A stretch of 64,000 nucleotides of DNA from Membranipora membranacea (Eukaryota > Bryozoa > Gymnolaemata > Cheilostomatida > Membraniporidae): the NCBI GenBank assembly GCA_914767715.1, contig OU612067.1, positions 14,761,001 through 14,825,000 on the forward strand, given 5' to 3'. Below the pieces are notes generated by a model, which searched no databases, was not told where the DNA came from, and was given only the letters and a program-made list of their open reading frames with translations. The position numbers and the translations under genes are program-made. Shown one piece after another: positions 1 to 12,200 of this stretch. Within the stretch, counting starts at the first letter, position 1. Each line of letters opens with the position of its first letter.

Positions 1-2821
1 GGACCACCCCCTCCAGGAGACCACTACGGAGGTCCACCCCCTCCTCATGATGACAGATATGGCGGCCCTGACGATAGAGGGGGTTACAGAGGTGGATACA
101 GAGGCAGAGGCACGTGGAGGGGGCGAGGCAGAGGAAGAGGAGGTAAAAATATGTTTATTTTAATTCTCAGTTGCTATGATGTTTTGTCATATACATTCCT
201 TTCTATAGTGGAACAGATTTTTTTTTTGTAATTATTTTGGCAGCCCATCTACTACATTTTCTTTTCGGAGTTAGTGAGAATCACAATGGTTGGCTTCGTC
301 CTAAGACTGTCAAATAAAGGTGCCTTGAGGCCGTTGCCAACCATATATGGTGCCAAGTTGCTCTCAGTTTGTAGGCGCTTACACATGTTTCAAATATTTT
401 CTGTAGGATATGGTGGGCATGATGGACCAGGGTATCCTGATGGTCCACCACACTACGATGATCGTCACCCCGCTGATGACAGAGGTCCTCGATATAAGAG
501 GGACCGCAGTCCACCCCCTCGTGATCGGGAGTCTGATAGGGTGGAGAGGGTCGGCTCACCAGACAGGAAGAGACAGAGGAATGAGTCAGACAGGAGAAGT
601 CGCTCCAGAGAACTCACTGAGAACTCGCAGGGAGACCGAAACACCTGGTCAGTAATTATTGTGTTCTGTACGATTTGCTTTCCTCACAAAATTTATCATT
701 CACATACCAATTCAGTAAACACCATTATAATAAAGATTTTATTCTGAAACAATTGAATTACTCTATAAAATCATTTCAAGAATGTCCCAACCTAATCCAA
801 GGTAGCAAAACTAGATATTCGACAGCTTGCTGTGTGCACTGTGATTGCACAATCGAAGCATCATAGGTTGTCTATTCGGTAAAGCCCATATCTTGTGAGC
901 AGATGGTGCAATAAAGTTATAAAACAATACTTGCTGAGTATACTAACAAAGACTATTTTTCTCTACAATTAGAGAAAGGTAGAAATCGAGATAAGAGAGA
1001 TTCTCTGTCAGCTAAAGACGACAGTGCCGATCAGCAGCAGAATAAGCCTGACACTGTCGTGACAGATGCTGACTCGCAGGAGAAACCAACCGCTGATACA
1101 GCCGCAACATCGGCAGAGACTGAGGACCTGGAGCAAAACAAGGAGGAGGTGGCTGTCACTGGTAAGTTCTTATATTGTGCACCCATTTTGTTGTGTTTTA
1201 TGAGACTTTGATCTGATTGCACGACCTTGTATGTTAAAAAAAGTCATTTGACTAGGAGTGGCACTGTGGAACTCCACAGCAGTTGAAAGAAGGGAGTTTT
1301 TTGGTATTGACATGATATTTTGTTTATGATCTTCCTCTGCATCTACCTGATATCATATCTGAGTCTATGGTGAATACCATCAGTTGTTTACTGCATCCTG
1401 ACATGCTTGATTCTTATTGGACAGATGTAGTGGGTATTCTGGATGTTGATTGGCAGTCACTTATGTCTACGAACACAGCGATGAAGCCCAAACCCTCCTC
1501 GTCCACAGACGCCCTCGAGCGATTCTCGCCTGCTAATATACTCAGTAGAATAGGAATATCGAAGAAATATGCAGGCCAGGAAAGAGTAGACAAGGTTCAG
1601 AATCTTCTAAACCAACACAATGGTGGGTCACTATCACCACAGACATCAGCATTTAACAATAATGTATAGTAGACCACATGATTTACTGTTGGTCCATTGT
1701 ATTCAAGGTCATCTAAATGGTACAATAAGTATCAGGTGCATATTGTACATCCAAATTATGGCTATAACTTTTACCAGACTCGAGTATATGTGCAGCTTCT
1801 ACCAGTTTAGTACTTAGGGATTGCCATATCCCTTTTAGACCCAATCAGCTCTTGTATCTGTTCACATGGTTTGGTAATTGCGGTAAACATATGTCGCTCA
1901 CATGTTTGATTTGCAGTTATTGGAAAACGTCTTCCCACTTGCTTCAAATTGCATACACCGCGATTGCCATTCCATCTGAGAAAGTTTTATAGTTGCATAT
2001 ATGATTGTATATGTGTCGTAGCCGGAAGCCTGAGAGATGATTTAGGAGAGTTACACATACGTAAGGTACGAGAGGAGACCCAGAGGAGTGATCTGTTTAA
2101 GTCTATCGGCTCGTATAGAAAAGCTTTAATAGCCAGCCGAGATATCAGAATGAGAAGGCTGGCTAACTATATGAACCCTGTGAGTAAATATTGCAGCCTC
2201 AATTAACACATAAGTTCTTCTATTATATCTCTGACTAAGGATTTAACAACATGTCTCTGGTATGTTATGCTAAACTCATTTGAAATAACTACTAGAAGTT
2301 AAAAAACACAACTCACTCTAAAACTATCTGCCCTCAACTTGAAGTGTCGCTGTATTGTTTTGTATTGACCAGATCGAAGTCAGTTCAAACGAAAAGCAAT
2401 ACGGTTACAAGGCTGGTTGGACCAGTTGCCATGACACAAGCTCTGTTGCTATTGAGAGGTCCTATCCAATCTTCACAGTTAAATTATCAGGAGTTACCTC
2501 TTAATGAAAGAAAATCGTGCATGAGGCTTAAACACATGTCTTCCTGATTTGGTAAATGCCTGCCATAGGCCTCAAAGTATGAGAAATTCAAACTGGAAAG
2601 TAATGCCTGCACAAATGTTGTCTCGGTTACAGTCCACAGGCTGCTTCTGACATTTGACTGATCTCTTCCTGTAATAACCAGACAGTATTTTTTTCTTGCA
2701 GACTGAGAACTTGGTGACATTACCATCATACAATACACAGAACGTGGACAGGGATCTACTAAAACAAGGACTTAAATTGTTAACTGGTAAAATTCCTGAA
2801 CTAGTGACTGCGCCATCATAG
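1..2821 (+). CDS. RGG/RS-rich nuclear-type protein, 3' part (5' end outside window)
   Basis: Six exons join without a frame break: 1-142, 407-651, 975-1161, 1425-1622, 2022-2179 and 2702-2821, giving 349 residues and a TAG stop. The visible protein starts with Gly/Pro-rich and RGG-type repeats (YRGRGTWRGRGRGRGG). A charged RS/RD region follows (KRDRSPPPRDRES, RRSRSRE), then an acidic Gln/Glu/Thr linker. The C-terminal half is ordered, with motifs ERFSPANILSRIGISKKYAG, DLFKSIGSYRKAL and SRDIRMRRLANYMNP, ending GKIPELVTAPS. RGG and RS regions are typical of nuclear RNA-binding or splicing-linked proteins, so the role is inferred from composition only; I do not recognise the family. The donor after 651 is chosen because the earlier GT at 648 would create a stop. 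Exon 5 could instead start at 1917, which is also open and in phase. Confidence 0.75.
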
Positions 2822-2926
2822 ATATTCACTTCATCAATCCTAAGAAAAAGAAGCATGTAAGGAAAGTCTCTAGTCTGCAAAGAGGATGAAGTTTTCAACT
2901 GTATAATCTGTATTATATTAGGTGTA

Positions 2927-2932
2927 AATAAA
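2927..2932 (+). terminator. Polyadenylation signal of the RGG/RS gene
   Basis: AATAAA lies 106 nt after the TAG stop at 2821. A second AATAAA at 3142-3147 may be used for a longer 3' UTR. Confidence 0.45.
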
Positions 2933-3109
2933 GAACTGACATACATATACAGAAATTTTAAATAATCCACCTGGTGGGATGACCTATTTTACGTAACTCA
3001 TCTCAGAAATGCGTTTCTGAAACTAGTTCCATAGTTGTAATGTGATGTAATTGTATCAATAATAATGTGAAGACATCTTCCATAAAAAATGAAAAGCATA
3101 CTATGTAAA

Positions 3110-3115
3110 TTTATT
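3110..3115 (-). terminator. Polyadenylation signal of CCDC12
   Basis: AATAAA on the minus strand, about 170 nt past the CCDC12 stop. It sits 32 bases inside the distal plus-strand signal of the converging gene, so the two 3' UTRs would overlap if both distal sites are used. Confidence 0.4.
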
Positions 3116-3286
3116 GAGTCAAAAGTGTATTGTCTAGTTGTAATAAACAAATGTTACAACCATAATTTGCCTTTACTCTTCATGTGCAAGACAATTTGGA
3201 GCCTTTAAAATGTGGTAAACAACAAATCTAGCTTCATTTACAGCTCAGTTGTTTTGATTATATATATGTACATAACATATTGATAT

Positions 3287-5415
3287 TCAATCATCCTCAT
3301 CATCATCGTTTTTATGTTGCATTGCTGTACTGACAGCTCTGACCAGGTCTTCTCCATCTCTCTCTCCTTGTAATCTCTCACCTAAAATTCATATCAGATA
3401 TTGGTTTAACAGGTCTAACCCCAGCCTGGGATTCAGGCCAACAATGTATTATGAGTTGCGATGGATTTTACTTCTGTGGCGTTATCTACTCATGCATCAC
3501 TATTGTGTAGTTCTAAATAGTGTGCTTGTTTTTTGGTTTTGTTGTTTATTGGCTGATGGGTTTTGGTTTGTTATTGTGTGGAGTTGTCTGTTCATGTTGG
3601 GTTTTGTTACACCCAACCTTGGGGGATAACACAAAATTGTTGGACTTGTGTATCATTACAAGTTGTCATTTCTAATACATTTTGCTTGAACTAGATCCAA
3701 AATTATCAAATGGCCTTATCATGGCCTTGACTTGTAACCTATGCGGATTGTTTTAAAACTAAACATTTTAATTCAACCCATCGACTAACACCTAATCTGT
3801 TTTCTAACCAAATTCAGCATGAGATGGAGCAGACTTACGGATGAGTTCTGCGATAGCTCGCTGTGTTCGTTTCTCTAACTTCTCCAGTTTCTTAGATACA
3901 TCACGCTTCAGATCCCAGTCAGGCTTACGAGGTGCTAGGGAAGCTAAGTCTACCTCCTCGATGATAGGAGCTGGCTTACCAGCATCTAACTGATCCTTTA
4001 CATGCTCTGACACTGAACAAATCATAATAAATCCTCTATATGACATGATGAATAAATGACCGGATTCTCAAAGTTATCTCTATGTATGACAATCAACAAT
4101 CATGTGAGTTATGTCCAGAAGTGAAACTAGGCATTAAAAGATATGTTACTATAGACTAAATGTACTGTAGTATATTAAGTCTATGTATGTTACCAAGAAG
4201 AAATTATCTAAAAGCCAGCTCTAATTTTATAACAGATATGATGCAATGCAATGTTTTACAAGGAAAGAAAGTGTTATCATTATGATGTTTAGAAGGTTTA
4301 TGTCTGCTTCGGTCGATGCGGTGATTTGCTGAAAGGTGAGGGTGAGGACAACATTATGTATATTAGGGCTGAATATTCACAGTGTAAGCTTACCCTCCAC
4401 AGTGTCAGGATTAGGTAGTGTGTTCTCTTTCAGTGCATCATCAGTCGGCTTATAGCTTCGAAATATCGGCCTGTAAATATCACATCAATAATATTTATAT
4501 TAGGGTATAAGTATATTATTACAGAACAACTCTGTACTTACAATTATAGTTCAGCTGTTAGCCACTGTAAGTGACATATTTCTCAGAAGATTGTTGAGAT
4601 GACATTGATAAATTATTGAGGGATCTGGTTATAGGGCATGGCAACATTTGAGCCATAGTTATAGCTATATAAATGGGCATGATAAAAAGTTATAATGTCT
4701 CATCGAAACTCAGTTGTACATAAAATTGTAGCTGTAAAATGTCATAAAATAATCAAAGAAACTGCACTGGCGTTTAGTGGTACAGCAGCGTTTGGGCCTG
4801 AATTTTAGGCATTACGAGAGGATACCATTAGATTAGTGTCAAAAACTATACGATTGTACAGAGGATGAGACTCCTTACTTAGAATATTACTAAAATGATT
4901 AGCACAGTATAAAGTTCCCAACGAACTTTAGATTAGTGTCTTGGTCGTAAAGAGCATATTAGACACAACGGGGATCATAGACAGAGAAATAAACGTGACA
5001 AATAACAGTTATTATAGTGAACATAGTGAAACCTTGACAGTCTCTTGACCAAGCTTAAATTTATCTTTACTTATTCTTTACTCGTTTCTAAGCTTTAGAT
5101 TAGTGTCTTGGTCGTAAAGAGCATACTAGGCACAACGAGGAAGCGAATTGGAGAAATGACAGATATTATTTCTCCAATTCGCTTCCCCGTTGTGCCTAAT
5201 ATGCTCTTTACGACCAAGACACTAATCTAAAGTTCGTTGGGAACTTTATACACAGATTGTAAACATATAATCAATACATACTTTGGAAGTGCAGCATCTG
5301 TTTTATCGTTGTCTGATAGTTCCTCGACTGTTTTGCCTTCTTTCTTAGCTTTCAAAGCAAGCAGTCTCTGTTTTCTTTTCTTCGCTTCTGCCTCCAGATT
5401 CCCAACGACTGACAT
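3287..5415 (-). CDS. CCDC12: Coiled-coil domain-containing protein 12 (CCDC12), complete
   Basis: Four exons on the minus strand: 5282-5415, 4394-4470, 3839-4012 and 3287-3381. They join in frame to 159 residues, close to the roughly 166 of the human protein. The N-terminus LEAEAKKRKQRLLALKAKKEG is the family's basic coiled coil. FRSYKPTDDALKENTLP is the linker. EEVDLASLAPRKPDWDLKRD and KKLEKLEKRTQRAIAELIRE are the diagnostic cwf18-type core, followed by an acidic DDDEDD tail. CCDC12/Cwf18 proteins associate with the activated spliceosome in the nucleus. The ATG at 5413-5415 is the first in the exon. Intron 1 carries a MITE ending only about 30 bases from the exon 1 donor. The gene converges with the RGG/RS gene. 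Confidence 0.95.
4910..5248. mobile_element. MITE with long TIRs and a nested palindrome, in CCDC12 intron 1
   Basis: Terminal inverted repeats start TAAAGTTCCCAACGAAC and extend for about 65 bases at 4910-4975 and 5185-5248, flanked by TA (4908-4909 and 5249-5250). A further inverted copy at 5094-5157 pairs with 5168-5231 (64-base arms, 10-base loop). No coding potential. The size and TA target site suggest a Tc1/mariner-type non-autonomous element; the assignment is an inference. Confidence 0.8.
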
Positions 5416-5911
5416 CACTTGGTGAGGGTATATTGCGTATCAATTGGCCTGGAAAATAATTATCACTCTTGTATACATTTAGAATTGAATTTTTTCATGA
5501 GACTGGCTCCTGCCCATTAGAACTGGATTTTTTTCTGTAATGGCTGATTCTACTCATTTACACAGCGCTTTCATCGTCACTAAATAATAGTCAACCGCTT
5601 TAAAAAACTATTCAAGTCAAGATCATGGTTAATGTTTGAGTTACAGCCAGGGATGTCTTTCATATAGGCATCAGGAGTTACAAGCATGTATACTTGGCAA
5701 AGTGAACATGCCGGCAACTTCAAATGCCTATAGGTCGCAAAGCTGAGCACCTCAAGGCGTTCAAGGGTCGAATTCAGCATGTTGCTGTTGTTGGGTCTAT
5801 GCACACACAATAATGTAGAGACAGCGGCAGATACTATTCTATATTAGACCTAATATTCATAGATCTCTGTATACAGGCCTATATACAGAACTGGGTTTGT
5901 TTCGTAATGTA

Positions 5912-6900
5912 GGGGAAGGCGGGGCACATTGAGCCATGGGGCACGTTGATCAACCCCACTTTTTTCAAATACCATTTTATGTTTTGAGTTTTCCCCTCCA
6001 TCAGAGGTCATGTGACCAAAGGCCCCCTTTTTGAGCAGACAAAAAGAAAGATAGCTACTAAGGGAAGATAATTATTTAGTTTTTCATCGTTTTTAGCGTA
6101 AAAAGTAAATAATGCGCCATTCGACGGCAATGTCATTTATTCCCAACAAGGCGTGACTGAGAAGTTGCAACTTTTATTATGTGATAACATCATATTTAGC
6201 CTCAAAATCACATAATCTAAACTTATCTCTGATGGAGAGATTTTGTTGAACTCGAATTGAAAGTGAAAAACAGGCTGTTGGGGCACGCTGAGCCATGCCC
6301 GTTGGGGCACGTTGAGCCATGCAACGCAGTATATAAATGTTACATGATGAAAGTGTATATGAAGTATATGTACACAAAAACAAAAACATCGCAATTGATG
6401 TTTCTTCAATGAAATCAGCAATTACTCGGCGCTCACTTTTCCCTTCACTTATGATCAAGTTTGCCGTGTGCAAGTATTCCTCTACCGCAAAAAATTCAGA
6501 GATTTATGTGTTGCGAATTATATTTTATAGTTCACTTGAGTGATGAAAAAAATGCGCTGTTGCAATGAATTTGGTTCCTTTCCTTTATTTCTTATGGTTG
6601 CAATGAATTGAAAAGTTATTACCAGCAAAGAGATGACCATAACAGAGTGGCTCAACGTGCCCCATACAAAATGCGGACCCGGCTCAACGTGCCCCGTGCT
6701 TGGGGCACGTTGAGCCGCTTCCCGATTTTTTTTGAAACAGCAATATTTCCTTTTCTTGCTGCAATGGGTTTCTGACCTCACTCCTGTTGATGGAAGACAT
6801 GAAGACCAATTTCAGTGCCAATTTTTGTTAATCTGGCACTATTCAACTGCATGTTACAATTAAATATGTAAAAACTGGCTCAACGTACCCCGCCTTCCCC
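5912..6900. mobile_element. 989-bp non-autonomous DNA transposon with a repeated 15-bp subterminal motif
   Basis: TIRs of about 24 bases start GGGGAAGGCGGGG at both ends, flanked by TA (5910-5911 and 6901-6902). The motif GGGGCACGTTGAGCC or a close variant recurs at 5921, 5938, 6280 and 6304 on plus, at 6649, 6681 and 6877 on minus, and at 6702 on plus. No transposase ORF is visible in the element. The repeated motif resembles subterminal transposase-binding sites. Confidence 0.85.
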
Positions 6901-6929
6901 TAATGATTGATTTTTCTGTAATGAGGGCA

Positions 6930-7335
6930 GGCTGACTCCATGGGCCCCTGGGACTTATATGCCGTTATTTTGCCAATGTCCAGTATCGAACCACCCTTTC
7001 TTTTGGGTGGTTGATACTGAGGGGGGGGGGGGGGTCTTTCAATTAGAAACAGCCAAAATCGCAATCTTATCGCTCACTCAGTGAGTGAGCGATACCTGCT
7101 AGAGGTCTCGCTTTCAGATCGCTCAGTCACTTGATGGAACTATATAAATTCTGAGTGAGCGATTTGGTGGCGATTTTCTCTAATTGAAACACCAAGTGAG
7201 TGATAATTTTGAGCGATGTGATAGTGATAACTTGCTTTAGTAAAGGATCACTCTTCCTAACTGAAAGACCCCCCTGGATATTGGACTTGGCAAAGTAAAG
7301 GGATGTTGTAAGTCCCAAGGCCCATGGCCGACTCA
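6930..7335. mobile_element. Nested foldback/MITE with GGGGGTCTTTCAATTAG-type inner ends
   Basis: Outer arms 6930-6990 and 7270-7335 are inverted repeats of one another (around GTCCAGTATCGAACC and GACTTGGCAAAGTAA). The inner unit 7021-7275 starts with 14 G, has TIRs GGGGGTCTTTCA[A/G]TTAG and is rich in CACTCAGTGAGTGAG palindromes. Related inner units occur near 9903-10087, 27285-27440 and 42247-42425. An outer-arm relative lies at 27790-27850. Confidence 0.6.
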
Positions 7336-9255
7336 ACTGAATTGGGCAAGGGTATTAGATATACTAACTATGATGACCCAAGGGCCCAGGGGCCTTTGGA
7401 TAAGATTTAATTGGAGTAGATTAAATGATGACACACAACCAACCCCTGGCCTCCGAAATTGCTTTACAAAAATAGTCCTATGTATCCATTATTATTATTA
7501 TTATCTATAATTAATAATAACATACATACACACATTCATATCAATCAAACAAGAGTGATTACTCTACTCCTACTCTACTGGTTGCTGAACTGAAGGATTG
7601 ACTGGACTCACTCATCAAGGCCCTTAGGCTTAGTTAGTGACTAGCTAGTTGAAGTCAAATGTACTATGAACAAGAATTATGATGTCTACTGCTGGCGTTT
7701 GCTTATTAATCATTCAAAATAATCCTTTGCTTTGTCTTCTTTCCAAGCTTGTCCTGTCAATTAAACATTTCTTTCTCACAAAATTCTATTTCGACATATG
7801 ACCTTGACATAGACATCATCTCAATCTAATCGAATACTGATAGTTTTGTATACCCGTCTCATGTTATGAAAATGTAGCATCTCAGTCTCTTCACCAAAGA
7901 ACTTCGTAGGGTTGTGCTATCTTTTCTTAATCTAACTGTCGGACTGACAACTCCTGAGCCTATGGAAATGTTGTTGATGAAGCAGGGAGTTTTGGACAAT
8001 CTCCCTGATGGTAGGAACTGGGAACTTTCTAGTTAGAATGTGTATAACTTGCCAATAACTTGGAAAAAGGGTGAGAGGCGGTACGCGATACAACTAGCTA
8101 TTATCAGAATTGTACACAGCATTTAGCAGGTACCTGTCATTGTTAAGAGAACACAACCAGTGTAGACTGGTTAGAAAAAAAAACCATGACACATACGCAT
8201 ATCAGATTTTGTTCAAAGTTTATTAAAGTCAGCAACGAATGTGAACAAATACTTGGAGGTTAGGCTGTAAAATATTTGGAAAAAAACAGGACTTTTCCTC
8301 CAAATCTACACTATAACTGTCAACTTGAAACTGGCACCAAACGTCAACAAACAATTTGAAAACATTTACTCACATGAGAAAAAGTTAGCTCCTACTTACA
8401 ACAAAATTTTTGCATTGCATTACTCTAAATTATATTATATTGTGAACACTGATATATATATATCCGTATCAGTGCGATTGTAAACGTCAATTATTATTCT
8501 CAGGTTCGTCATGGGTTGTCATAATATGCACCTTGTGTAAATCTAAGACAACACTTGCAAGAAGCTGTCCCAATCTGACAATATATCAGTCAGGCTTTCA
8601 AACTCTTGTCATGAATGGCTCAGACAAAAAAAGTTTTTGGTTATAAAAGTGAAAGTCCCTAAACTGCGTAACAAAAGTAAGTGGTCTATTTCGTTAAAAA
8701 ATTTGCAATTCAAGAGCATCGCACTTGCAAAGAATAGATAATTGTTAGGAGCCATTTATATATTCAACATGGCCGAGAGCGGGAAGATTTTTAAATAGTA
8801 AGCTATTTACAATATTATGATCTTTGACTCTTTGGTACATCATCCATGTACAATACCAGTTACATGTATATACATAAAAAAGTTATGACTAACTACACTA
8901 TAACTGATTGAGTGCATAAGTCCTTTCTGTTTCCGGTTGTTCATCAATTGTCCGACATGATATGTCTGTAGGTAATAATTTCTTCATTTCGCTGTCGTGA
9001 AGTTTTAACCTGCTGTTACGAGACATTTTTGGAGGAGGTAGTATTTTTATATTAGGCTGTAACATAGAGAAAAGCAATCCTCAGTGATATTTACAGGTGA
9101 CGGTGAGCTGTTGGGAGGACAGCTCAGAATAATAAACTTATCGCACGATACAAATCAGGGAGGGTGGGATATACCACCCTCCCACGGTGTTCAATAATTA
9201 AGACAAACAGGACATAACAAAATCCTACAGAAAAAATGTTTTCTTTTATCTTTAT
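7336..9255. other. Intergenic / probable 3' UTR of CACHD1, no gene seen
   Basis: AT-rich DNA with short microsatellites near 7495 and 8455 and the short hairpin motif CAGGGAGTTTTGGA at 7983. An AATAAA on the minus strand lies immediately after the CACHD1 stop (about 9249-9254) and another near 8218, so the 3' UTR may run about 1 kb. No coding exon is recognised. Confidence 0.4.
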
Positions 9256-12200
9256 TTAGCTCACCAGTTTACTTGAAGTTGCACTGCTGCCATTTTTACT
9301 GCTTGTTGCTGAAGTGGACTGCGCTGAGACGAGAGAATCTCGACAGGACGCTGCTGATTGAGAAGAGGTCTCCGCCTCTTCCTGTGCCGTCATTGTACTG
9401 TAGCCGTGGTCGCTGCTCTCAGTAGCTGTGACAACGGGACGCGGTGGCCTGTAGTTCTCGTTGACATGATACGGAGAAATGTGGGCCGCTGGGGGAACCT
9501 CCATCTCCACAAGATTCACATGAGCTGATAATATATAATAATATATGAATGTAATATATATGTATTTATTTATATTATAATATTTAAATTGAGATGTAGT
9601 GGCACAGAATGACAGGGCCCAACACAGTCAGCTCAAACAGCTGTAAATGGGTTGTATCAGGAATAATAAGAGGGAGCTGAACAGACGGAGACAATGATTT
9701 GCAATTTCTTTTAATATCTACATGTAGTTATAATACATGATTTTTGGGTCGATTTAGAGAGAATTACCTGCAGATGTAGCGCTTCAACATGCGCTAACCA
9801 GGGGGTAACCCTGTTCACACGGCCACGGGTTTTGGTTTTTTTGGTTGTGTAGGCACCTACAAAACCATAATAACCAAAACCTGTGGGCGTGTGAACAGGG
9901 CTAACCAGGGTTCTTTCAATTAAGAACAGCCTAAAAGACTATGCTGGCTCAGTTAGTGAGAGTGATCTCAATCACTCAATTTGTATAAATTCGGAGTAAA
10001 CGATTTGGGAACGAATTACTCCAACTTTGAGCAACATGACAGTGACAATTCGTTTTTTAAAAGCATCGCTCCCTCTAATTGCAAGGCTCAACAGAATACC
10101 AATATAGTTTGTTTACCTGCGGCGACTCCAGAAGGCCCTGGTACAGCTGGAAGCTCATGATACACGTACGCTCCGTCAGTCTCCTGATTATATCCACTAC
10201 AATTACTGGAGTCATGAGCGTCAGAGTCGGAGAGAGGCTGCCGGTGTATGTTATGTCTGTAGCAGTAGACACTGAGTGCTATTATCAGTACTAAGCCTAG
10301 AATAGCTCCAGTAACTGGTCCTACTGGTGTGTTCTTCAAGAAAGGATTCCTACTCTGATGGGTACTCTCTGCCACTGCAACATAAACGTTAAGATGTGTG
10401 ATAAGTTTTAGTTTCTAATACCGTTGAGACTATCAGCAGAGAAAAGGTGAGAACATAATTGTCATCATTATATGTGAGGGCATTGTGAGTTATGTGGTTA
10501 TACTACAAATTACAAGTCTTCAATGCAGAGCGAGTTATCCCTTTAGGGTAACGCCGGAGGAGGATCTTTAAACTGCATGTGGGGTGTGCAATCACATAGC
10601 GGACCTCCGGTATTTTTTAGTCCTGTTCCGCAAGGACCTTGCTAGGATGAATGGCATCTACTTAATCAAGAATGACATTCATCACCAGGAATTGCAATCG
10701 GATCCCAAAAATCAAAACTCCACATACTTTACCTTCCGACCACTCCTGACTGAATATTACAATACATTGTAAACTTTATGGGGATATTTATACTATAGTA
10801 AAGGGCCAGTAGAATATATTTAACGGGTAAAGAGTAAAGACTTACTATCAACAATATTTCATAATGCATATTATTTGTAATGCATAATAATTGGCGACAA
10901 CAATATTGCTGCTGATATGTAAAAGATTCTTGATCGACGCAGTAACTTAGACTGCCAGAAACCTCCATGCTGGAGCAAATATTCTTTTCAAACACTTGAC
11001 TCAGTGAATAATGATCATGCTGAAGTTGAGATATTGACTTCTATTACTCACTTGATATCTGATCGTTATAAGGTGTTCGAGCACCGAGTATGCCTCCAAA
11101 GCATATCTGATGGATATCACAGAACCCCTCATCTAGGGAAGTCGTCCCATCGCTGGCTGTCTCACACCACGAACATCCTACTACTCCCATACAAGTTCTA
11201 CAGTCATATAGAAAACTCACAGTTAAAGAACAGCACTGCGATCTAAGTCACTATTTCCAAGATTTTTGTTATTTATAATGTTATTCAATATTTATAATGT
11301 TACTCAATATTTTTTCACCATTATTTAGTGTACACATGTTTACTCATGTACATGTATCAATGTATCAGATATTCAAGTATTGTATGCCTTGCATTATCAA
11401 CCTTGTGCATCTCCCATACTGTAAACATGATCGTATGAGTTTTGATAAGTAATAAATTTGATACTTGACATAGCATTGATACATAAAGACCGGTAATGAA
11501 ATATATATATATATATCATTTGTAAGCTACTTCCTCAAAACATGTTTCAGATGATCAACTACACAGCCTTCACTTGTAATGATAGGACATATTCCAGGAT
11601 TTTCACAAACAGCGCTTAGTTGTGGTTCATTTATATAAACAGTTTTCTGAGCTCTATTTTATGCCTATATTCAGAGTTGGGGACAACTCCTAATAGAGCC
11701 TAAAATCAGAGCTCAGAAAACTGTCTATTATTATTGTGCAAAACATAATCATTTGAGCTGAGTAGTTATCGTCTATGATCTGCCCACAGCACACGCCTTT
11801 ATCTGACATAGATAGGGATACCATCTATGATCACACTCACCGTTTACTTGTATATTTGTCACATCTAGGCTCCACACACTGATGTACCCTCTGAGTGAGA
11901 GCCTTAGGTAGCTTAAACAGCACATTACTCTCAGTGAACAGATCACAGCTGGGCTGAGAGACCTCACTGGAGTCGAGCTCCCCTGTACATATATCTGACA
12001 CCAGGGGGCACTCACATGGACACTCACACTCAGACTGCTCCATACGCTGACAGTTTAGACACAGACGATCAGTCTGTGAAAACGAATACAAGACCTCAAT
12101 ATGAGAAACAGTAATAATATTCAGTATGAATGAACACGAAAGGCTAACTCGGGACTATTTTGTTTATCTTGCAAGTAAGGGAACATTAGAACGATGTGCT

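Larger units (their letters stand above)
2822..3286. other. Intergenic 3' UTR overlap zone
   Basis: A short AT-rich stretch between the stops of two convergent genes. It holds poly(A) signals for both strands and no ORF with coding character. Confidence 0.5.

Noticed and set aside
646-650. Donor TG/GTCAGT for the second exon of the RGG/RS gene
   Set aside because: Joining it to any acceptor near 972-974 makes an immediate TGA; the GTAATT donor at 652 keeps the frame.
274-747. ORF running through intron and exon at the window start
   Set aside because: Only 407-651 belongs to the gene; the 5' portion is intron containing a SINE tail and the 3' portion is intron read-through.
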